Origin: Candidatus Dormiibacter sp.
Lineage (GTDB): Bacteria; Chloroflexota; Dormibacteria; UBA8260
Assembly: GCA_025450495.1 (NCBI GenBank)
Contig: JANWHI010000154.1
Coordinates: forward strand, 1 to 7,062
DNA length: 7,062 nt
Direction: 5' to 3'
The notes under the pieces were generated by a model. That model had not been told where the DNA came from. It saw nothing but the letters and a program-made list of their open reading frames with translations, and did no database searches. A program made the translations under genes and the position numbers. Of the stretch, positions 5,466 to 7,062 are shown piece after piece. Numbering within the stretch: the first letter of the stretch is position 1; each line of letters begins with the position of its first letter.

Positions 5466-6058
5466 GCCGCCAGCTTGCTGGTCATCAGCTCTTCGAGGAC
5501 AGCGACATAGGACGGCTCCGAGGGGATCGTCCCGAAGCTGCTGCTGAGGCTCTCGCGCAGCGGGATCTGCGCGTCCAGCAACGCGACGCCCGCATCTTCG
5601 AGCACCTCCCGCGCCAGCCGGCCACTCTTGGTGGCCGCGCGCACCCGGGTCAGCAGCACACACACGCGCAATGGACTGACCGTGTCGACCTCCGCGATGA
5701 GATCCAGCGTGGGACGCAGCCGGTCCAGATCCATGATGCTCGGTGAGGTTGGCACGATGACCATGTCGACGGCGGTGATCGCGCTGCGGACGATCGCCGA
5801 TTCCCCGGGAGGCGTGTCGATCACCGCGTGGGTGACGCCGGGCAGCAAGAGCGCGAGACGCCGATGGATGTCACGAACGGGCAGGCCGACCACGGCAAAT
5901 GGAAGGTCGCCGGCCTCTTCTGACCACGACAGCGCCGAGCCCTGAGGGTCGGCATCGACCAGGAACGTGCGGCCATGACGCGCCAGCGCTGCGGCCAGGT
6001 GGATCGCGGTAACCGTCTTCCCCGTCCCGCCCTTGAGATTGACAACCCCAACCCGCAT
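5462..6058 (-). CDS. ParA/MinD-family P-loop ATPase (orphan, no ParB next to it)
   Basis: A 198-residue ATPase with the deviant Walker A motif of ParA proteins (KGGTGKT, Lys9 to Thr15, including the signature Lys9). The A' motif follows (FLVDADPQGSALSW, Asp35/Asp37), then Walker B (HAVIDTPPGE, Asp81) and IVPTSPSIMDLDRL (101-114) with its usual ParA pattern. The length matches short ParA types that lack the N-terminal HTH of plasmid-type ParA. Such ATPases form ATP-dependent dimers on DNA or membrane and position plasmids, chromosomes or protein complexes. No parB gene or parS-like repeat set is visible in the window, so this is more likely an orphan ParA that positions some cargo. The ATG at 6058 is chosen because family members begin MRVGVVNLKGG; the upstream ATG at 6112 lies inside a palindrome. 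The gene is followed by a small ORF with a 4-base overlap and is divergent from tetR. Confidence 0.92.
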   Translation of the reverse strand: MRVGVVNLKGGTGKTVTAIHLAAALARHGRTFLVDADPQGSALSWSEEAGDLPFAVVGLPVRDIHRRLALLLPGVTHAVIDTPPGESAIVRSAITAVDMVIVPTSPSIMDLDRLRPTLDLIAEVDTVSPLRVCVLLTRVRAATKSGRLAREVLEDAGVALLDAQIPLRESLSSSFGTIPSEPSYVAVLEELMTSKLAA

Positions 6059-6069
6059 CTCGAGGGCTG

Positions 6070-6100
6070 AGACTACCAGATCTGGGAGACACCGGAGCAA
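6070..6100 (-). promoter_or_regulatory. Candidate promoter of parA
   Basis: TAGTCT (6075-6070) on the minus strand fits TANNNT and lies 11 bases before ATG 6058, giving a leader of only about 4-5 bases. A -35-like TTGCTC (6100-6095) is 19 bases upstream; TGCTCC at 18 bases is an alternative. The perfect 10-bp palindrome CCAGATCTGG (6076-6085) abuts the -10 and could be an operator. Confidence 0.45.
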
Positions 6101-6104
6101 CGCC

Positions 6105-6118
6105 CCCCACATGTGGGG
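6105..6118. repeat. 14-bp perfect palindrome between parA and tetR
   Basis: CCCCACATGTGGGG is fully self-complementary and sits roughly midway in the 113-base divergent gap, just upstream of both candidate promoters. This is a typical place for an operator that controls one or both genes. Which protein binds is not known. Confidence 0.55.
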
Positions 6119-6134
6119 TCACCACTGCTGTTCC

Positions 6135-6163
6135 TTGCCAGTTCACCTGACGGCGTCCATAAT
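6135..6163 (+). promoter_or_regulatory. Sigma-70-type promoter of tetR, leaderless
   Basis: TTGCCA (6135-6140) and CATAAT (6158-6163) are separated by the ideal 17 bases, each with one mismatch to consensus. The -10 ends 8 bases before ATG 6172, so transcription should start at or within a base or two of the start codon. No Shine-Dalgarno is present. Confidence 0.75.
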
Positions 6164-6178
6164 ACCTGACAATGTCAG
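6145..6178. promoter_or_regulatory. Probable TetR operator over the tetR start
   Basis: CTGACA-A-TGTCAG (6166-6178) is a perfect 6+6 palindrome around one central base and covers the predicted transcription start and the ATG. A half-site copy, ACCTGAC, occurs in the promoter spacer at 6145-6151 and again at 6164-6170, 19 bases apart (about two helical turns). Binding here would block RNA polymerase, which fits self-repression. Confidence 0.6.
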
Positions 6179-6777
6179 TCGCAGCGGTGAGAAACCGTCG
6201 AGCCGAGAGGTACGCCGCCACCCGCCGGGAGATCCTCGACGCCGCCTGGGAGCTGGTGGGCGCGGACGGTCTCGGCTCCCTGTCGAGGCGCGATCTCGGG
6301 GCTCGCGTGGGGATGCGAGCCCAGTCCCTCTACGTGTACTTCCCATCGAAGTACGCCATCTTCGACGCCATGTTCGCCGAGTCGAACCAGGAGCTGCTCC
6401 GCCGGCTGACGGCGCCGGCGCGCACGCGCGACGCGGTGGAAGAGCTGCGTTTCGTGGCTCGGATCTTCCTGGAGTTCTGCGTCGAGGCCCCAGTCCGCTA
6501 CCAGTTGCTCTTCGAGCGCACCATCCCCGGGTTCGAGCCGAGCCCGGAGGCGTATGCGCCGGCCCTGAGCATCGTTGACCACGCGCGCACGACGCTGCGC
6601 GCCTGCGGCATCACCGACCATCGTGCTCTCGATGCGTGGACCGCGGTCACGGCAGGCATCGCTGCCCAACAGAATGCCAACGAGCCCGGCGGCGACCGTT
6701 GGGTCAGGCTCACTGATGAGGTCGTCGACATGTACCTCGCGCACTTTCAACCATCAACCAGAAAGGAGAGCCCGTGA
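6172..6777 (+). CDS. TetR/AcrR family transcriptional regulator
   Basis: A 201-residue regulator of normal family length. The N-terminal DNA-binding domain spans about residues 14-64, with ATRREILDAAWELVGADGLGSL and the HTH SRRDLGARVGMRAQSLYVYFPSK (38-60; the family norm is LYYHFPSK). The C-terminal ligand domain (65-195) contains EELRFVARIFLEFCVEAPVRYQLLFER, resembling the segment in regulators whose C-domain follows a 'P.RY.LLF' pattern. The start ATG at 6172 lies directly after a consensus-like promoter. The next gene begins inside its stop codon, so the two form an operon, and the downstream maleylpyruvate-isomerase-like enzyme is the likely target function. The palindrome over the start codon suggests it represses itself and thereby the operon. 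The inducer is unknown. Confidence 0.94.
   Translation: MSVAAVRNRRAERYAATRREILDAAWELVGADGLGSLSRRDLGARVGMRAQSLYVYFPSKYAIFDAMFAESNQELLRRLTAPARTRDAVEELRFVARIFLEFCVEAPVRYQLLFERTIPGFEPSPEAYAPALSIVDHARTTLRACGITDHRALDAWTAVTAGIAAQQNANEPGGDRWVRLTDEVVDMYLAHFQPSTRKESP
6763..6768 (+). promoter_or_regulatory. Shine-Dalgarno of the downstream enzyme gene
   Basis: AAGGAG ends 5 bases before the GTG at 6774 and lies within the last codons of tetR. It selects the GTG start and supports coupled translation of the second cistron. Confidence 0.85.
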
Positions 6778-7062
6778 TCAGCAGCCCAGTCCGTGTGGAG
6801 ACCATCGCACCACTCGGCCATGACGAGGCAATGGCCCTCGCCGCGGCCGAGTGGGATCGGCTGCTCGCCGTCGTCGACGGGCTGCGCGACGAGGAGTGGT
6901 CTCAGCAGACCGACTGCACCGATTGGGACGTCAAGTCGATGCTCGGCCACATCCTCGGCGCGCTCGAGCTCCAGGCTGACCCGGAGGAGCGCACGCGACA
7001 GCTCAGCGCCGCCGCCGCGATTGCCGAACAGACGGGGTGCCTGCGCCTGGACGCGATGACCG
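6774..7062 (+). CDS. Maleylpyruvate isomerase N-terminal / DinB-like family protein (3' end missing)
   Basis: The 96 visible residues match the N-terminal helical bundle of the mycothiol-dependent maleylpyruvate isomerase family (MDMPI_N, related to DinB): EWDRLLAVVDGLRDEEW (26-42), TDCTDWDVKSMLGHILGALE (46-65). His59 corresponds in position to the first metal-ligand His of this fold. These enzymes use mycothiol, the thiol cofactor of actinobacteria, in isomerisation or transfer reactions; many members are uncharacterised. The GTG start at 6774 overlaps the tetR stop by 4 bases (GTGA) and has a good Shine-Dalgarno. The gene continues past the right edge, so the other metal ligands and any C-terminal domain cannot be checked. 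Confidence 0.85.
   Translation, partial: MISSPVRVETIAPLGHDEAMALAAAEWDRLLAVVDGLRDEEWSQQTDCTDWDVKSMLGHILGALELQADPEERTRQLSAAAAIAEQTGCLRLDAMT

Noticed and set aside
6059..6112. 18-residue N-terminal extension of ParA
   Set aside because: It passes through the promoter elements and palindromes; ParA proteins start a few residues before the Walker A motif.
1..7062. CRISPR array, tRNA, rRNA, insertion sequence or toxin-antitoxin pair
   Set aside because: No regularly spaced repeats, cloverleaf, transposase motifs or terminal inverted repeats were seen; the small ORF after parA has no toxin or antitoxin signature.

Overview
The window is high-GC, gene-dense DNA. It most probably comes from an actinobacterium (phylum Actinomycetota); I cannot name a class. 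Four things support this: the base composition, a maleylpyruvate-isomerase/mycothiol-type (MDMPI-like) gene at the right edge, a membrane-anchored DUF3352-type protein, and several start codons placed so close to a -10 box that the mRNAs would be leaderless or nearly so. I see no mobile element, CRISPR array, tRNA or rRNA. The window reads as ordinary chromosome with several small regulated transcription units.

Left block (1-1384), minus strand. A truncated K+ channel with a pore helix, TVGYG filter and the start of a TrkA-N/RCK domain lies at the edge. Upstream of it is a SnoaL-like (NTF2-fold) gene with a near-perfect Shine-Dalgarno site, ending in a strong 13-bp-stem terminator. The 310-base intergenic stretch to the right carries two inverted repeats around a plausible snoaL-like promoter.

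Middle block (1373-4108), plus strand. A soluble S49/SppA-like serine-lysine peptidase has a leaderless promoter. Next comes a 586-residue bitopic membrane protein with twelve consecutive prolines near its N-terminus, one transmembrane helix and a large DUF3352-like external domain. A nested inverted repeat and a -10-like box lie between the two genes.

Right block (4118-7062). A MerR-family regulator converges on the DUF3352 gene with a 9-base gap. Its own promoter has the hallmark MerR geometry: a 19-base spacer containing a dyad, directly before the ATG. An orphan ParA-type ATPase lies upstream on the same strand. A small arginine- and tryptophan-rich ORF follows it, sharing an ATGA stop/start overlap, and may encode a ParA partner. 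Divergent from parA is a TetR-family regulator with a good promoter and a palindromic operator lying over its start codon. The regulator is translationally coupled (GTGA overlap) to a maleylpyruvate-isomerase-N/DinB-type enzyme that runs off the window.

The most interesting points are the parA plus small basic ORF pair, the two self-regulation promoter architectures (merR, tetR), and the 14-bp palindrome between parA and tetR. Functions are assigned by reading motifs; no database search was possible.
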